Shown: positions 61,552 through 64,000 of the stretch, in pieces
Numbering within the stretch: the first letter of the stretch is position 1
How the letters are laid out: each line of letters begins with the position of its first letter
Source of the DNA: Phocoena phocoena
Taxonomy: Eukaryota > Chordata > Mammalia > Artiodactyla > Phocoenidae
Length of the DNA stretch: 64,000 nucleotides
Reading direction: 5' to 3'
Assembly: GCF_963924675.1 (NCBI RefSeq)
Contig: NC_089225.1
Span: forward strand, 82,433,951 to 82,497,950
The notes under the pieces: generated by a model
Seen by the model: the letters and a program-made list of their open reading frames with translations, nothing else
What the model was told of the DNA's origin: nothing
Database searches by the model: none
Position numbers and translations under genes: made by a program

Positions 61552-63340
61552 GATTGTTTTAAGTTGCTGGTCTCTTAATTTCAAATGCATTTCCAATATC
61601 CTGCATTTGTACTCCCCTGTTTTCATGATTGCTTGTTTTGATATCATATTTGTGTGTGGATGATCTCCTACCTTTACTGTATGTTTGCCTTTACTGGTGA
61701 GCTTTCCCATTCATAATTTTTTTGTTTCTAGTTGTGGCCTTTTCCACCCAGAGAAGTTCCTTTAGCATTTGTTATAAAGCTGGTTTGGTGGTGCTGAATT
61801 ATCTTAGCTTTTGCTTGTTTGTAAAGGTTTTAATTTCTCCATCAAATCTGAATGAGAGCCTTGCTGGCAAGAGTATTCTTGGTTGTAGGTTTCTCCGTTT
61901 CAGCACTTTAATATTGTGCCACTCCCCTCTGGGCTGCAAAGTTTCTGCTGAAAAATCAGCTAATAACCTTATGGGGATTCCCTGGTATTTGTTGCTTTTC
62001 CCTGTTGCTTTTAGTATTTTCTCTTTGCCTTTAATTTTTGTCAATTTGGTTACTGTGTGTCTTGGTGTGTTCCTCCTTGGTTGTATCCTATATGGGACTC
62101 TCTGTGCTTCCTGGACTTGGGTGACTATTCCTTTCCCATGTTAGGGTAGTTTTCAGCTATTATCTCCTCAAATATTTTCTCAGGCTCATTCTTTCTCTCT
62201 CATCCTTCTGGGACCCCTATAATGGGAATGTAGGTTTGCTTAACATTGTCCCAGAGGTCTCTTAAACTGTCCTCATTTCTTTTTATTCTTTTTTCTTTTT
62301 TCTCTTCTGTGGCAGTGAATTCCACCATTCTGTCTTCCAGCTCACTTATCCATTTTTCTGCCTCATTTATTCTGCTGTTGAGTCCTTCTAGTGTATTTTT
62401 CATTTCAGTTATTTTATTTGTTCAACTTTGTTCTTTAAATCTTTTAGCTCTTTGTTAAACATTTCTTGTATCCTCTTGGTCTGTGCCTCTGTTCTTTTTC
62501 CGAGATCTTGGATCATCTTTATTATCATTACTCTGAATTCTTTTTCAGGTAGATGGCCTATTTTTACTTAGTTACTCTTCTGGGGTTTTATTTTGTTCCT
62601 TCATCTAAAACATCCTCCTGTGCTCTCATTTTGTCTAATTTTCTGTGTTTGCATTCCCACAGGCTGCAGGATTGTAGTTCCTCTTGCTTCTGGTATCTGC
62701 CCCTTGGTGGGTGAGGCTGGTCCAAGAGGCTTGTGCAGGCTTCCTGGTGGGAGGGACTGGTGCCTGCCCACTGGTGGGTGGAGCTGAGTCTTGTCCCTCT
62801 AGTGGGCAGGGCTGTGTCAAGGGATGTGTTTAGAGGCAACTATGGACTCAGGAAGACTTTAAGTAGCCTGTCTGCTAATGGGTGGGGCTGTGTTCCCACC
62901 CTCTTGGTTGTTTGGCCTGAGGTGTCCCAGCACTAGAGCCTAAGGAAGTCTTATTGTGGCTTCTTCTTTGTCTTTGGAAGTAGAAGGGTTTTTTTTGTAG
63001 GTTCCAGTCCTTTTTTGTTAATGGTTCTTCAGCAGTTAGTTGTGATTTTGGTGTTTTCGTGAGAGGGGGTGAGCTCAGGTCCTTCTGCTCCACCATCTTG
63101 TCCAGAGATCTCTCTATTTTTCATATTTAAAAATTTAACATGGGAATTTTTTGTATCTTCCATGTCTCTATTTGATATTTTGCATCTTTCCTCTAGGTTA
63201 ATATATGGAATGAAGCTACAGAACTATTTTAATATCTTTGTAAACTAATTCTTTTTTTTTTTTTTTGAAGCAGTTTCAATTGACTGATTTTTCTTCTCAT
63301 TATTTTTATATATTTTCCTGCTTCTTTGCATTCCTGGTAA

Positions 63341-63545
63341 CTTTTTTTTTTTTGCAGTACACGGGCCTCTCACTGTTGTGGCCTCTCCTGTTGCGGAGCA
63401 CAGGCTCCAGACATGCAGGCTCAGCGGCCATGGCTCACGGGCCCAGTCGCGCCGTGGCATGTGGGATCCTCCCAGACTGGGGAACAAACCCTTGTGCCCT
63501 GCATCGGCAGGTGGACTCTCAACCACTGCGCCACCAGGGAAGCCC
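63341..63545 (-). mobile_element. CHR-type SINE, short form
   Basis: Antisense, T-run at left and ggaagccc head at right. Confidence 0.9.
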
Positions 63546-63830
63546 TATCTCTGGGCTTTCTATCCAGTTCCATTGATCTATATTTCTGTTTTTGTGCCAG
63601 TGCCATACTGTCTTGATTACTGTAACTTTGTAGTATAGTCTGAAGTCAGGGAGTCTGATTCCTCTAGCTTCATTTTTCTTTCTCACGATTGCTTTGGCTA
63701 TTCAGGGTCTTTTGTGTTTCCATACAAACGTGACATTTTTTGTTCTAGTTCTGTGAAAAATGCTATTGGTAGTTTGATAGGGATTGTATTGAATTTGTAG
63801 ATTGCTTTGGGTAGTATAGTCATTTTCACA
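63546..63830 (-). mobile_element. L1 ORF2 fragment, antisense
   Basis: tctctgggctttctatccag...gtagtatagtctgaagtcag parallels 58380-58660 and 6555-6840. Confidence 0.88.
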
Positions 63831-64000
63831 AATCTGTGTAGCTCTCTCTTCTCCAGTACTTGATCCTACAAACTCTGGCTGCTTTGGTCTTCCTTAATAT
63901 CAGATTCCATCTCCTCTACCCAGAGAGCCTCGGCCTACGTTACATATCCAGGTGCTGCAGCCTGAAAACTCTCTTCAGGTGGTAATCTGGGGTAACATAA
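63831..64000. other. Unassigned end of window
   Basis: Moderately GC-rich; no open frame or repeat identified. Confidence 0.3.

Larger units (their letters stand above)
56737..63105 (-). mobile_element. Decayed near-full-length L1
   Basis: The 3' end is at about 56737 and ORF2 pieces run from 57260 to 61301 on the minus strand, including the endonuclease start (ITLNVNGLSALIKRH near 61275) and RT segments. ORF1 pieces are at 61799-62403 and the 5' UTR runs to about 63105. Many frameshifts and stops, plus two SINE insertions; no clear target duplication found. Confidence 0.88.

Overview
This is mammalian nuclear DNA, most likely from a cetacean or close relative (Whippomorpha). It holds tRNA-derived SINEs of the CHR type, more than a dozen of them in the two forms known from whales and hippos. 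It also holds artiodactyl-style L1 LINEs and a mariner of the kind known from cattle and relatives. I saw no BovB LINE, which argues against a ruminant. The species call is inference.

One host gene is present: CARF (ALS2CR8), the calcium-responsive transcription factor, on the + strand. I could place all 14 coding exons from 14956 to 47805. Every intron is GT-AG, all phases match, and the joined frame is 724 residues plus a stop. A 5' UTR segment precedes the ATG from about 14913. The 3' UTR starts at 47806 and probably runs to a poly(A) signal near 51319. Any earlier non-coding exons and the promoter were not identified.

Layout: 1-5038 is a nest of antisense L1 remnants interrupted by SINEs, a sense L1 tail and a Tigger-type MITE. 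5053-12032 is a full-length minus-strand L1 with an exact 14-bp target site duplication, an open 297-residue ORF1 and a lightly damaged ORF2. 12047-14912 holds older L1, a SINE, unique AT-rich DNA and a MER5A copy with a perfect 8-bp duplication. 14913 to about 51330 is CARF, whose introns carry MIR, L2, L1, SINE and mariner copies. 52010-63110 is a second L1 graveyard, with a decayed near-full-length minus-strand L1 at about 56737-63105 and four SINEs inserted in the nest. The last kilobase is SINE, L1 fragment and about 170 bases I cannot assign.

No bacterial-type system, CRISPR array or clearly undescribed gene system was seen. The most notable non-gene structures are a perfect 40-bp palindrome in a CARF intron, a recent ~272-bp tandem duplication in the CARF 3' UTR, an insertion that looks like poly(A) only, and a long UG repeat 39 bases upstream of a CARF splice acceptor.
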